Assembly (NCBI RefSeq): GCF_904849725.1
Contig: NC_058518.1
Location: 508,883,225-508,947,224, forward strand
Direction of reading: 5' to 3'
Origin: Hordeum vulgare subsp. vulgare
Lineage: Eukaryota > Streptophyta > Magnoliopsida > Poales > Poaceae
Length of the DNA stretch: 64,000 bases
Of the stretch, positions 10,607 through 22,266 are shown piece after piece (position 1 is the stretch's first letter; every line of letters begins with the position of its first letter). The notes under the pieces are model-generated. The model was not told the DNA's origin and did not search any database. It saw only the letters and a list, made by a program, of their open reading frames with translations. A program made the translations under genes and the position numbers.

Positions 10607-12252
10607 TGATACGCCTCAAACGTATCTACAATTTTTGATGGTTTCATGTTGTTATCTTGTCATCTTTGGATGTTTTATGTACCTTTTATATCTTTTTTGG
10701 GACTAACTTATTAATTCAGTGCCAAGTGCCAGTTCCTGTTTTTTTATGTGTTTTGGGCTCTTTTCATATCTGATTTTGGAACGGAGTCCAAACGGAATAA
10801 AATCCCCGAAATAAATTTTCCCGAACGGAAGAAGATCAGGGGACTTTAGGGCCAAGCCAGGAGAGCTAAGGGGGCCCACAAGCCCTGTAGCCGCCACCAG
10901 GGGCGGCGGCTAGCAGGCTTGTGGCCTCCCTCGCGCCCCCCTGACGTAGCTCCTTCGCCTATATATTCCTTAAAATACAGAAAAAATCAGGGAATCCATG
11001 AAAATACTTTTCTGCCGCCGCAAGCTTCCGTTTCCGCGAGATTTCATCTGGAGACCCTTCCCGGTGCCCTGCCGGAGGGGACTTTGGAGTTGGAGGGCTT
11101 CTACATCAACATCATCGCCCCTCCAATGACTCGTGAGTAGTTCACTTCAGACCTACGGGTCCGTAGTTAGTAGCTAGATGGCTTCTTCTCTCTCTTGGAT
11201 CTTCAATACAAAGTTCTCCATGATCTTCATGGAGATCTATCCGATGTAATCCTCTTTGGTGGTGTGTTTGTCGAGATCCGATGAATTGTGGATTTGTGAT
11301 CAGATTATCTATGATATATATTTGAGTCTTTGCTGATTTCTTATATGCATGATTTGATATCCTTGTAAGTCTCTCCGAGTCTTGGGTTTTGTTTAGCCAA
11401 CTAGATCTATAATTCTTGCAATGGGAGAAGTGCTTGGTTTTGGTTTCTTACCGTGTGGTGACCTTTCCCAGTGACACTAGGGGCAGCAGGGCACACATCG
11501 TGTAGTTGCCATCAAGGGTAAGAAGTTGGGCTTTGTCGTAGATATGAGATTGTCCATCTACATCATGTCATCTTGCTTAAGGCGTTACTCTGTTCTTTTG
11601 GACTTAATACACTAGATGCATGCTGGATAGCGGTCGACGTGTGGAGTAATAGTAGTAGATGCAGAAAGTATCGGTCTACTTGTTTTGGACGTGATGCATA
11701 TAGATATAATCATTGCCATAGATGACGTCACGACTTTGCGCGATTCTATCAATTGCTCGACAGTAATTTGTTCACCCACCGTCTACTTGCTTTCATGAGA
11801 GAAGCCACTAGTAAACACTACGGCCCCCGGGTCTATTCACACCTATCGTTTCCACTTTTGCTTTTACTTTACTTTGTTACTTTGTTGCTTTCAGTTCTCA
11901 CTTGGCAAACAATCTATAAGGGATTGACAACCCTTCATAGCATTGGGAGCAAGTTTTTTGTGTTTGTGCAGGTACTTGTGATACTCCTTCACTGGATCGA
12001 TACCTTGGTTCTCAAACTGAGGGAAATACTTACCATCGCAGCGCTACATCACCCTTTCCGCTTCGAGGGAACACCAACACAAGGCTCCAAGGCCACGGGG
12101 GAAATCCTTTGCATATTTTCCTAGGAAGTCCCTTAAGGCGTAGCCGTAGCAGAAGGATTCCTGGTGTCGTTGCTGAGGAGTATCAAGACAAGAACAGTCT
12201 CCCGTCAGCACGTGTTTCTGGCGCCGTTGGAAGGTCTTTTGTTGCAGTAGCA
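10607..12252 (+). mobile_element. 5' LTR of a gypsy-type element (Sabrina/WHAM-like)
   Basis: The LTR starts TGATACGCCTCAAACGTATC and ends GCAGTAGCA, 1646 bp. It has a CTATATATTC TATA box near 10959 and is followed 10 bp later by a tRNA-Asp primer site. The 3' boundary is supported because the copy at 32785-33636 stops matching at the same GTAGCA. The start text is familiar from abundant Triticeae gypsy LTRs; I am not certain which named family. The five bases before it (GAGGC) do not match those after the right LTR (CAGCT), so the target duplication is lost or the two ends come from a rearranged copy. Confidence 0.75.
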
Positions 12253-12262
12253 GAAGTATTTC

Positions 12263-12280
12263 TGGCGCCGTTGCCGGGGA
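12263..12280 (+). other. Primer-binding site, tRNA-Asp type
   Basis: TGGCGCCGTTGCCGGGGA is the exact complement of the 3' end of plant aspartate tRNA (ending CCCCGGCAACGGCGCCA). A partial copy, TGGCGCCGTTGG, lies upstream inside the LTR at about 12219 and another near 33603. Confidence 0.85.
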
Positions 12281-12531
12281 AGGAGAGATCTATCCAAGTA
12301 GGTCTCACAAACTCATCTCTTGCATTTACTTTTTTGTCAGTTGCCTCTCGTTTTCCTCTCCCCCACTTCACATTTGCCATTTTCATTTGCCTTTCTCCTT
12401 CGCCGTTTTCATTTGCTTTTTTTTCGTTTGCCTTTTTCGTTCGCCCTTTTTTCTCTCGCTTGCTTTCTGTTCGCTTGTGTGCCATGTGCCTTCAATATGC
12501 TTGCATCTTCGCTTGCTGAAAATCTAGTGAT

Positions 12532-13242
12532 ATGGATCCTCATCCACTTGCTAATCTCTTTAAGAGATCCAATTATGTTGATCCAATTGCTAGTGAGTTG
12601 AGTGCACTTGAGTATCTTTATGGAGTTTTGCTTGAGATGTGTGAATCTGAAAATTGTGAGGAAGAAATTTATGAAGTGATTCACGAGGTCTCCTTGAATG
12701 AAAAGCATGATTGCAATGGTTTCACTATAAATTCTATTAGTGACAATCATGCTAAAAATATGCAAAACCCTAAGCTTGGGGATGCTAGTTTTGCTATGTC
12801 CACTACTTGTTGCAATGATCATGAGTGGGGCGATGATTTTTCTTATGATCTTGAAAATTTGTTTAAGCCTCATTATGAATATGATATTTGCAATATTATT
12901 GAAAGTGGGTTTGGAGAAGTCATGACTTTAGTTGATGATAATCCCACTATTTTTGAAGAGCGACAACTTTGCATGCATGTGGATCATGAAAAGAATATCC
13001 TATGGGATAGCTATATTGTTGAATTTGAATATGATCCCACATGTAATTGCTATGAGAGAGGAAAATATTTTGGTAGAAACTTCCATGTTACCAAATTACC
13101 TCTCATTATGTTGAGATTGGTATTGTCTCTTTCTTCTTCCTTGCATTTGGTAACTATTGGTTGTCTTGCCAATTTATTTCCCTATAAAATGCCTATGCAT
13201 AGGGAGTATGTTAGACTTAGATTCTATCGCTTTTATGCCTAG
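12532..13242 (+). CDS. Unknown ORF of the gypsy-type element
   Basis: An uninterrupted 236-codon frame lies about 250 bp after the primer-binding site, where gag would be expected. The product is acidic in its first two thirds, rich in Asp, Glu, Asn and Cys, and starts MDPHPLANLFKRSNYVDPI. Its last 50 residues are basic and hydrophobic (TKLPLIMLRLVLSL ... HREYVRLRFYRF). I see no zinc knuckle, capsid motif, protease or polymerase, so it is not a normal gag. Similar frames are, from memory, common in large non-autonomous Triticeae gypsy elements. No pol follows in either part of the interior (to 13353 and 22267-23770). That a frame this long is intact in an otherwise non-coding element suggests past selection. 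Its role is unknown; membrane association of the C-terminal segment is only a guess. Confidence 0.6.
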   Translation: MDPHPLANLFKRSNYVDPIASELSALEYLYGVLLEMCESENCEEEIYEVIHEVSLNEKHDCNGFTINSISDNHAKNMQNPKLGDASFAMSTTCCNDHEWGDDFSYDLENLFKPHYEYDICNIIESGFGEVMTLVDDNPTIFEERQLCMHVDHEKNILWDSYIVEFEYDPTCNCYERGKYFGRNFHVTKLPLIMLRLVLSLSSSLHLVTIGCLANLFPYKMPMHREYVRLRFYRFYA

Positions 13243-13248
13243 CTAAGG

Positions 13249-13285
13249 GCGTTAAACAATAACGCTTGTTGGGAGGCAACCCAAC
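13249..13285 (+). other. Two adjacent perfect hairpins after the unknown ORF
   Basis: Seven bases after the stop codon, GCGTT/AACGC (13249-13253 with 13261-13265) is followed immediately by GTTGGG/CCCAAC (13268-13273 with 13280-13285, loop AGGCAA). Both stems are perfect. From memory the same text follows the ORF in related Triticeae elements, suggesting a conserved RNA structure. Confidence 0.65.
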
Positions 13286-13353
13286 GAATCTATCCTTTTT
13301 CTTTCTGTTTTGTGTTTTCCACACTTTCATAATTCTGTTATGATTGTGTTTTT

Positions 13354-15177
13354 TGTTGGGGAACGTCGCATGGGAAACAAAAAAAATTCCTACGCGCACG
13401 AAGACCTATCATGGTGATGTCCATCTACGAGAGGGGATGAGTGATCTACGTACCCTTGTACATCATACAGCAGAAGCGTTAGTGAACGCGGTTGATGTAG
13501 TGGAACGTCCTCACGTCCCTCGATCCGCCCCGCGAACAATCCCGCGATCAGTCCCACGATCTAGTACTGAACGGACGACACCTCCGCGTTCAGCACACGT
13601 ACAGCTCGACGATGATCTCGGCCTTCTTGATCCAGCAAGAGAGACGGAGAGGTAGAAGAGTTCTCCGGCAGCGTGACGGCGCTCCGGAGGTTGGTGATGA
13701 CCTTGTCTCAGCAGGGCTCCGCCCGAGCTCCGCAGAAACGCGATCTAGAGGAAAAACCGTGGAGGTATGTGGTCGGGCTGCCGTGGAAAAGTCGACTCAA
13801 ATCAGCCCTAAAACCTCCATATATATAGGTGGGAGGGAGGGGGCCTTGCCTTGGGGCTCAAGGAGCCCCAAGGGGGTCGGCCGAGCCAAAGGGGGGAAGG
13901 ACTCCCCCCCCCCCCCAAACCGAGTCCAACTTGGTTTGGTGGGAGGAGTCCTTCTCTCCTTTCCCACCTCCTCTTTTTTTTCTCCTTGATTTTTCTTCCT
14001 AGGCGCATAGGGTCCTTTTGCGCTGCCCCACCAGCCCACTAAGGGCTGGTGCGCCACCCTCAAGGCCTATGGGCTTCCCCGGTGTGGGTTGCCCCCCCCC
14101 CCCGGTGAACTCCCGCAACCCATTCGTCATTCCCGGTACATTCCCGGTAACTCCGAAAACCTTCCGGTAATCAAATGAGGTCATCCTATATATCAATCTT
14201 CGTTTCCGGACCATTCCGGAAACCCTCGTGACGTCCTAATCTCATCCGGGACTCCAAACAACATTCGGTAACCAACCATATAACTCAAATATGCATAAAA
14301 CAACGCCGAACCTTAAGTGTGCAGACCCTGCGGGTTCGAGAACTATGTAGACATGACCCGAGAGACTCCTCGGTCAATATCCAATAGTGGGACCTGGATG
14401 CCCATATTGGATCCTACATATTCTACGAAGATCTTATCGTTTGAACCTCAGTGCCAAGGATTCATATAATCCCGTATGTCATTCCCTTTGTCCTTCGGTA
14501 TGTTACTTGCCTGAGATTCGATCGTCGGTATCCGCATACCTATTTCAATCTCGTTTACCGGCAAGTCTCTTTACTCGTTCCATAATACAAGATCCCGCAA
14601 CTTACACTAAGTCACTCTGCTTGCAAGGCTTGTGTGTGATGTTGTATAACCGAGTGGGCCCCGAGATACCTCTCCGTCACACGGAGTGACAAATCCCAAT
14701 CTTGATCCATACTAACTCAACTAACACCTTCGGAGATACCTGTAGAGCATCTTTATAGTCACCGAGTTACGTTGCGACGTTTGATACACACAAAGTATTC
14801 CTCCGGTGTCAGTGAGTTATATGATCTCATGGTCATAGGAATAAATACTTGACACGCAGAAAACAGTAGCAACAAAATGACACGATCAACATGCTACGTA
14901 TATTAGTTTGGGTCTAGTCCATCACGTGATTCTCCTAATGACGTGATCCAGTTATCAAGCAACAACACCTTGTTCATAATCAGAAGACACTGACTATCTT
15001 TGATCAACTGGCTAGCCAACTAGAGGCTTGCTAGGGACGGTGTTTTGTCTATGTATCCACACATGTAAATGAGTCTTCATTCAATACAATTATAGCATGG
15101 ATAATAAACGATTATCTTGATACAGGAATTATAATAATAACTATATTTATCATTGCCTCTAGGGCATAATTCCAACA
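13354..15177 (-). repeat. 3' LTR of Angela copy 1
   Basis: 1824 bp. Relative to its partner at 20463-22261 it carries longer C runs and an extra short segment near 14028-14050, with otherwise few differences. On the minus strand a CTATATATATGG TATA-box region lies at about 13817-13829. Plus-strand open frames in it recur in all LTR copies and are antisense by-products. Confidence 0.9.
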
Positions 15178-15190
15178 GTCTCCCACTTGC
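15178..15190 (-). other. Polypurine tract of Angela copy 1
   Basis: On the minus strand GCAAGTGGGAGAC abuts the 3' LTR, the usual plus-strand priming site of BARE1/Angela elements. Confidence 0.85.
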
Positions 15191-15229
15191 ACTAGAGTCA
15201 ATAATGTAGCCCTCACATCATCATGTGAA

Positions 15230-18200
15230 TTACATTGTAATAAATCTAACACCCATACAGTTCTGGTGTTGATCATGCTTTGGCCGTGGAAGAGGTTTAG
15301 TCAGCGGGTCTGCTACATTTAGATCCGTGTGCACCTTGCATATATTTACGTCCTCTCCCTCGACGTAGTCGCGGATGAGGTTGAAGCGTCGTTTGATGTG
15401 TCTGGACTTCTTGTGAAACCGTGGTTCCTTTGCTAGGGCAATGTCACCCGTGTTGTCACAGAACAAGGTTATTGGATTCAGTGCGCTTGGCACCACTCCA
15501 AGATCCGTCATGAATTTCTTCATCCAGACACCCTCCTTAGCTGCCTCCGAGGCAGCCATGTACTCCGCTTCACATGTAGAATCTGCTACGATGCTCTGCT
15601 TGGAACTGCATCAGCTTACCGCACCCCCATTAAGAATAAATACGTATCCGGTTTGCGACTTAGAGTCGTCCGGATCTGTGTCAAAGCTTGCATCGACGTA
15701 ACCTTTTACGGCGAGCTCTTCGTCACCTCCATACACGAGAAACATCTCCTTAGTCCTTTTCAGGTACTTCAGGATATTCTTGACCGCCGTCCAGTGATCC
15801 ACTCCTGGATTACTCTGGAACCTACCTGCCATACTTATGGCCAGGCTAACATCCGGTCTAGTGCACAGCATTGCATACATGATAGAACCTATGGCTGAAG
15901 CATAGGGGACGGAGTGCATATGCTCTCTATCTTCATCAATTGCTGGGCACTGAGTCTTACTCAATCTCGTACCTTGTAAAACTGGCAAGAACCCTTTCTT
16001 GGACTGTTCCATTTTGAACCTTTTGAAAACTTTATCAAGGTATGTGCTTTGTGAAAGTCCTATCAGGCGTTTTGATCTATCCCTATAGATCTTAATGCCT
16101 AGAATGTAAGCAGCTTCTCCTAGGTCCTTCATTGAGAAACTTTTATTCAAGTAATCCTTTATGCTCTCCAAAAACTCCACGTCGTTTCCAATCAGCAATA
16201 TGTCATCCACATATAATATTAGAAACGCCACAGAGCTCCCACTCACTTTCTTGTAAATACAAGATTCTCCAACCACTTGTATAAACCCAAATGCTTTGAT
16301 CACCTCATCAAAGCGCTTGTTCCAACTACGAGATGCTTGCACCAGTCCATAAATGGATCGCTGGAGCTTGCACACCTTGTTAGCATTCTTAGGATCGACA
16401 AAACCTTCGGGTTGTATCATATACAGCTCTTCCTTAAGGAAACCGTTAAGGAACGCCGTTTTAACATCCATCTGCCAGATTTCATAATCGAAAAATGCAG
16501 CTATTGCTAACATGATTCTGACGGACTTAAGCATCGCTACGGGTGAGAATGTCTCATCGTAGTCAACTCCTTGAACTTGTGAAAAACCCTTTGCCACAAG
16601 TCGAGCTTTATAAACGGTCACATTGCCGTCAGCGCCCGTCTTCCTCTTAAAGATCCATTTGTTCTGAATAGCCTTGCGGCCCTCAGGTAGTACCTCCAAA
16701 GTCCACACTTTGTTCTCATACATGGATCCTATCTCGGACTTCATGGCTTCTAGCCATTTGTTGGAATCTGGGCCCACCATTGATTCTTCATAATTTGCAG
16801 GTTCATTGTTGTCTAACAACATGATTGATAAGACGGGATTACCGTACCACTCTGGAGCAGTACGTGGTCTCGTCAACCTGCGAGGTTCGACAGAAACTTG
16901 AACTGGAGTTTCATGATCATCATCATTAACTTCCTCCTCAACCGGCGTCGCAATGACAGAGGTTTCCCCTTGCCCTACGCCACCATCCAGAGGGATGAGA
17001 GGTTCGACAACCTCGTCAAGTTCTATCTTCCTCCCACTCAATTCTCTCGAGAGAAACTCCTTCTCGAGAAAAGCTCCGTTTTTAGCAACAAACACTTTGC
17101 CCTCGGATTTGAGATAGAAGGTGTACCCAATTGTCTCTTTTGGGTAACCTATGAAGACGCACTTTTCCGCTTTGGGTTCCAGCTTTTCAGGCTGAAGCTT
17201 TTTGACATAAGCATCACATCCCCAAACTTTAAGAAACGACAACTTTGGCCTTTTGCCATACCACAGTTCGTATGGTGTCATCTCAACGGATTTTGATGGT
17301 GCCCTATTTAAAGTGAATGCAGCTGTTTCTAATGCATAACCCCAAAATGATAACGGCAAATCAGTAAGAGACATCATAGATCGCACCATCTCTAACAAAG
17401 TACGATTACGACGTTCGGACACACCATTACGCTGTGGTGTTCCAGGCGGTGTCAACTGTGAAACAATTCCACATTTTCTTAAGTGATCACCAAACTCGAA
17501 ACTCAGATATTCACCCCCACGATCAGACCGTAGGAACTTGATCTTCTTGTTACGATGATTTTCCACTTCACTCTGAAATTGCTTGAACTTTTCAAATGTT
17601 TCAGACTTGTGCTTCATCAAGTAGACATAACCATATCTACTCAAATCGTCAGTGAAGGTGAGAAAATAACAATATCCGCCGCGTGCCTCCACGCTCATTA
17701 GACCACACACATCGGTATGTATGATTTCCAACAAGTCACTTGCACGCTCCATTGTTCCGGAGAACGGAGTCTTAGTCATCTTGCCCATGAGGCATGGTTC
17801 GCACGTGTCAAGTGAATCAAAGTCAAGTGACTCCAAAAGTCCATCAGCATGGAGTTTCTTCATGCGCTTTACACCAATATGACCTAAGCGGCAGTGCCAC
17901 AAAAATATGGCGCTATCATTGTTAACTCTAACTCTTTTGGTCTCAGTGTCATGTATATGCGTATCGCTATCAAGATTCAATATGAACAATCCTCTCACAT
18001 GGGTGCATGACCATAAAAGATGTTACTCATAGAAATAGAACAACCATTATTCTCTGACTTAAAAGAGTAACCGTCTCGCAATAAACAAGATCCAGATATA
18101 ATGTTCATGCTCAACGCAGGCACTAAATAACAATGATTTAAGTTCATCACTAATCCTGATCGTAACTGAAGTGAAACTGTGCCGACGGCGATTGCATCAA

Positions 18201-19209
18201 CCTTGGAACCATTTCCTACGCGCATCGTCACTTCATCTTTTGCCAGCCTTCGTCTATTCCGCAGTTCCTGTTTCGAGTTGCAAATATGAGCAACAAAACC
18301 GGTATCGAATACCTAGGCACTACTACGAGAGCCGGTTAAGTACACATCAATAACATGTATATCAAATATACCTGATTTTTCTTTGGCCGCCTTCTTATCA
18401 GCCAGATACTTGGGGCAGTTGCGCTTCCAGTGACCCATACCCTTGCAATAGTAGCAGTCTGTTTCAGGCTTAGGTCCAACTTTGGGTTTCTTCGTCGGAT
18501 TAGCAACAGGCTTGCCGCTCTTCTTTGAATTACCCTTCTTGCCTTTGCCGTTTCTCTTGAAACTAGTGGTCTTATTCACCATCAACACTTGATGCTCTTT
18601 ACGGAGTTCAGACTCTGCGACTTTCAGCATCGCAAACAACCCGTCGGGTGACTTGTTCATCCCTTGCATGTTGTAGTTCAACACAAAGCCTTTATAGCTT
18701 GGCGGCAGCGATTGAAGGATTCTGTCAGTGATAGCTTCTTGCGGGAGTTCAATCCCTAGCTCAGCTAGACGGTTCGAGTACCCAGACATTTTGAGCACAT
18801 GTTCACTGACAGACGAGTTTTCCTCCATCTTGCAAGCATAGAATTTATCGGAGGTCTCATACCTCTCGATCCGGGCATTCTTCTGAAAGATGAACTTCAA
18901 CTCCTGGAACATCTCAAATGCTCCATGACGCTCAAAGCGACGTTGAAGTCCCGGTTCTAAGCCATACAAGACTGCACATTGAACTATTGAGTAGTCCTCC
19001 TTACGTGCTAACCAAGCGTTCTTAACATCCTGATCAGCCGTAGCGGGTGGTTCATCTCCTAGCGCAGCATTAAGGACATAATCCTTCTTCCCAGCTTGCA
19101 AGATTAGCTTAAGATTACGAGCCCAGTCTACAAAGTTGCTTCCATCATCTTTCAGCTTAGCTTTCTCTAGGAACGTATTAAAATTCAGGGTGACTGTCGC
19201 GTGAGCCAT
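15230..19209 (-). pseudogene. Gag-pol polyprotein of Angela copy 1, lightly damaged
   Basis: Order is gag, protease, integrase, reverse transcriptase, RNase H, the Ty1-copia order. Gag (start codon at 19209) ends with a CX2CX4HX4C zinc knuckle at residues 252-265. An in-frame TAG at about 18310-18312 stands where a Trp precedes the protease DTG motif. A one-base frame change near 17997 separates protease from the 795-codon frame 17998-15611. That frame has integrase Asp96, Asp159 and Glu195, and RT with YVDD at residues 596-599. A TGA near 15611 again replaces an expected Trp before the final RNase H part (EAEYMAASEA), which stays open in the same frame to 15230. Both nonsense changes fit G-to-A transitions at Trp codons. 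Three lesions in about 4 kb indicate a young, recently inactivated copy. Confidence 0.9.
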
Positions 19210-20448
19210 GATCTACAACACAAATATATTCAAAGTGGACTTAGACTATGTTCAAGATAATTAGAGTTTAACTTAATCAAATTATTTGCTAAACTCCCAC
19301 TCAAAATGTACATCTCTCTAGTCATTTGAGTGGTTCATGATCCACTTACACTAGCTCAAGTCCGATCATCACGTGAGTAGAGTATAGTTTCAGTGGTAAG
19401 CATCCCTATGCTAATCATATCATCTATATGATTCATGATCGACCTTTCGGTCTCATGTGTTCCGAGGCCATGTCTGCACATGCTAGGCTCGTCAAGCTTA
19501 ACCCGAGTGTTCCGCGTGCGCAACTGTTTTGCACCCGTTGTATGTGAACGTTGAGTCTATCACACCCAATCATCACGTGGTGTCTCGAAACGACGAACTG
19601 TAGCAACGGTGCACAGTCGGGGAGAACACAATTTCGTCTTGAAATTTTAGTGAGAGATCACCTCATAATGCTACCGTCGTACTAAGCAAAATAAGGTGCA
19701 TAAAGGATTAACATCACATGCAGTTCATAAGTGACATGATATGGCCATCATCATGTGCTTCTTAATCTCCATCACCAAAGCACCGGCACGATCTTCTTAT
19801 CACCGGCGCCACACCATGATCTCCATCAACGTGTTGCCATCGGGGTTGTCGTGCTACTCATGCTATTACTACTAAAGCTACATCTAGCAAAATAGTAAAC
19901 GCATCTGCAAGCACAATTGTTAGTATAAAGACAACCCTATGGCTCCTGCGGGTTGCCGTACCATCGACGTGCAAGTCGATATTTTCTATTACAACATGAT
20001 CATCTCATACATCCAATATATCACATCATATCATTGGCCATATCACATCACAAGCATACCCTGCAAAAACAAGTTAGACGTCCTCTAATTTTGTTGTTGC
20101 ATGTTTTACGTGGTGACCATGGGTATCTAGTAGGATCGCATCTTACTTACGCAAACACCACAACGGAGATATATGAGTTGCTATTTAACCTCATCCAAGG
20201 ACCTCCTCGGTCAAATCCGATTCAACTAAAGTTGGAGAAACCGACACTTGCCAGTCATCTTTGAGCAACGGGGTTACTCGTAGCGATGAAACCAGTCTCT
20301 CGTAAGCGTACGAGTAATGTCGGTCCAAGCCGCTTCAATCCAACAATACCGCGGAATCAAGAAAAGACTAAGGAGGGCAGCAAAATGCACATCACCGCCC
20401 ACAAAAACTTTTGTGATCTACTCGAGAAGACATCTACGCATGAACCTA
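19210..20448 (-). other. Untranslated leader of Angela copy 1
   Basis: About 1.2 kb between the primer site and the gag start codon, without coding character. It is nearly identical to the leader of copy 2 (about 29610-30755) over long stretches, for instance the text TCGACCTTTCGGTCTCATGT near 19440 and 29739. In this family the leader is expected to hold dimerisation and packaging signals. Confidence 0.75.
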
Positions 20449-20461
20449 GCTCATGATGCCA
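20449..20461 (-). other. Primer-binding site of Angela copy 1
   Basis: On the minus strand TGGCATCATGAGC follows the 5' LTR after one base. It resembles the initiator-tRNA-Met site (TGGTATC...GAGC) of this family. Confidence 0.75.
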
Positions 20462-20462
20462 C

Positions 20463-22261
20463 TGTTGGGGAACGTCGCATGGGAAACAAAAAAAAATTCC
20501 TACGCGCACGAAGACCTATCATGGTGATGTCCATCTACGAGAGGGGATGAGTGATCTATGTACCCTTGTAGATCGTACAGCAGAAGCTTTAGTGAACGCG
20601 GTTGATGTAGTGGAACGTCCTCACGTCCCTCGATCCGCCCCGTGAACAATCCCGCGATCAGTCCCACGATCTAGTACCGAACGGACGGCACCTCCGCGTT
20701 CAGCACACGTACAGCTCGACGATGATCTCGGCCTTCTTGATCCAGCAAGAGAGACGGAGAGGTAGAAGAGTTCTCCGGCAGCGTGTCGGCACTCCGGAGG
20801 TTGGTGATGACCTTGTCTCAGCAGGGCTCCGCCCGAGCTCCGCAGAAACGCGATCTAGAGGAAAAACCGTGGAGGTATGTGGTCGAGCTGCCGTGGAAAA
20901 GTCGTCTCAAATCAGCCCTAAAACCTCCATATATATAGGTGGGAGAGAGGAGGGCTTGCCTTGGGGCTCAAGGAGCCCCAAGGGGGTCGGCCGAGCCAAA
21001 GGGGGGAAGGACTCCCCCCCAAACCGATTCCAGCTTGGTTTGGTGGGAGGAGTCCTTCTCTCCTTTCCCACCTCCTCTTTTTTTTCTCCTTGATTTTTCT
21101 TCCTAGGCGCATAGGGTCCTTTTGGGCTGCCCTGGTGCACCACCCTCAAGGCCTATGGGCTTCCCCGGGGTGGGTTGCCCCCCCCCGGTGAACTCCCGCA
21201 ACCCATTCGTCATTCCCGGTACATTCTCGGTAACTCCGAAAACCTTCCGGTAATCAAATGAGGTCATCCTATATATCAATCTTCGTTTCCGGACCATTCC
21301 GGAAACCCTCATGACGTCCGTGATCTCATCCGGGACTCCAAACAACATTCGGTAACCAACCATATAACTCAAATACGCATAAAACAACGCCGGACCTTAA
21401 GTGTGCAGACCCTACGGGTTCGAGAACTATGTAGACATGACCCGAGAGACTCCTCGGTAAATATCCAATAGCGGGACCTGGATGCCCATATTGGATCCTA
21501 CATATTCTACGAAGATCTTATCGTTTGAACCTCAGTGCCAAGGATTCATATAATCCCGTATGTCATTCCCTTTGTCCTTCAGTATGTTACTTGCCCGAGA
21601 TTCGATCGTCGGTATCCGCATACCTATTTCAATCTCGTTTACCGGCAAGTCTCTTTACTCGTTCCGTAATACAAGATCCCGCAACTTACACTAAGTCACT
21701 CTGCTTGCAAGGCTTGTGTGTGATGTTGTATTACCGAGTGGGCCCCGAGATACCTCTCCGTCACACGGAGTGACAAATCCCAGTCTTGATCCATACTAAC
21801 TCAACTAACACCTTCGGAGATACCTGTAGAGCATCTTTATAGTCACCCAGTTACGTTGCGACGTTTGATACACACAAAGTATTACTCCGGTGTCAGTGAG
21901 TTATATGATCTCATGGTCATAGGAATAAATACTTGACACGCAGAAAACAGTAGTAACAAAATGACACGATCAACATGCTACGTCTATTAGTTTGGGTCTA
22001 ATCCATCACGTGATTCTCCTAATGACGTGATCCAGTTATCAAGCAACAACACCTTGTTCATAATCAGAAGACACTGACTATCTTTTATCAACTGGCTAGC
22101 CAACTAGAGGCTTGCTAGGGACGGTGTTTTGTCTATGTATCCACACATGTAAATGAGTCTTCATTCAATACAATTATAGCATGGATAATAAACGATTATC
22201 TTGATAGAGGAATTATAATAATAACTATATTTATCATTGCCTCTAGGGCATAATTCCAACA
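20463..22261 (-). repeat. 5' LTR of Angela copy 1
   Basis: 1799 bp, TGTTGGAATTATGCCC to CCCCAACA on the minus strand. A CTATATATATGG TATA-box region lies at about 20927-20939. It should carry the element's RNA polymerase II promoter. Confidence 0.9.
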
Positions 22262-22266
22262 TTTTT

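Larger units (their letters stand above)
13354..22261 (-). mobile_element. Angela/BARE1-type copia element, copy 1 (complete)
   Basis: An 8.9 kb LTR element in reverse orientation, with LTRs at 13354-15177 and 20463-22261, a primer site next to the right LTR, a purine tract next to the left LTR and gag-pol between them. Both ends are TGTTGG...CCAACA. TTTTT on each side (13349-13353 and 22262-22266) is the 5-bp target duplication, although it is low complexity. Removing the element rejoins the gypsy interior. Confidence 0.95.

Noticed and set aside
13612..13989. 125-codon plus-strand frame starting MISAFLIQQERR, repeated in other LTRs (20722, 24138, 30979)
   Set aside because: It recurs because it lies in Angela LTRs and runs antisense to the element; there is no independent evidence of coding.
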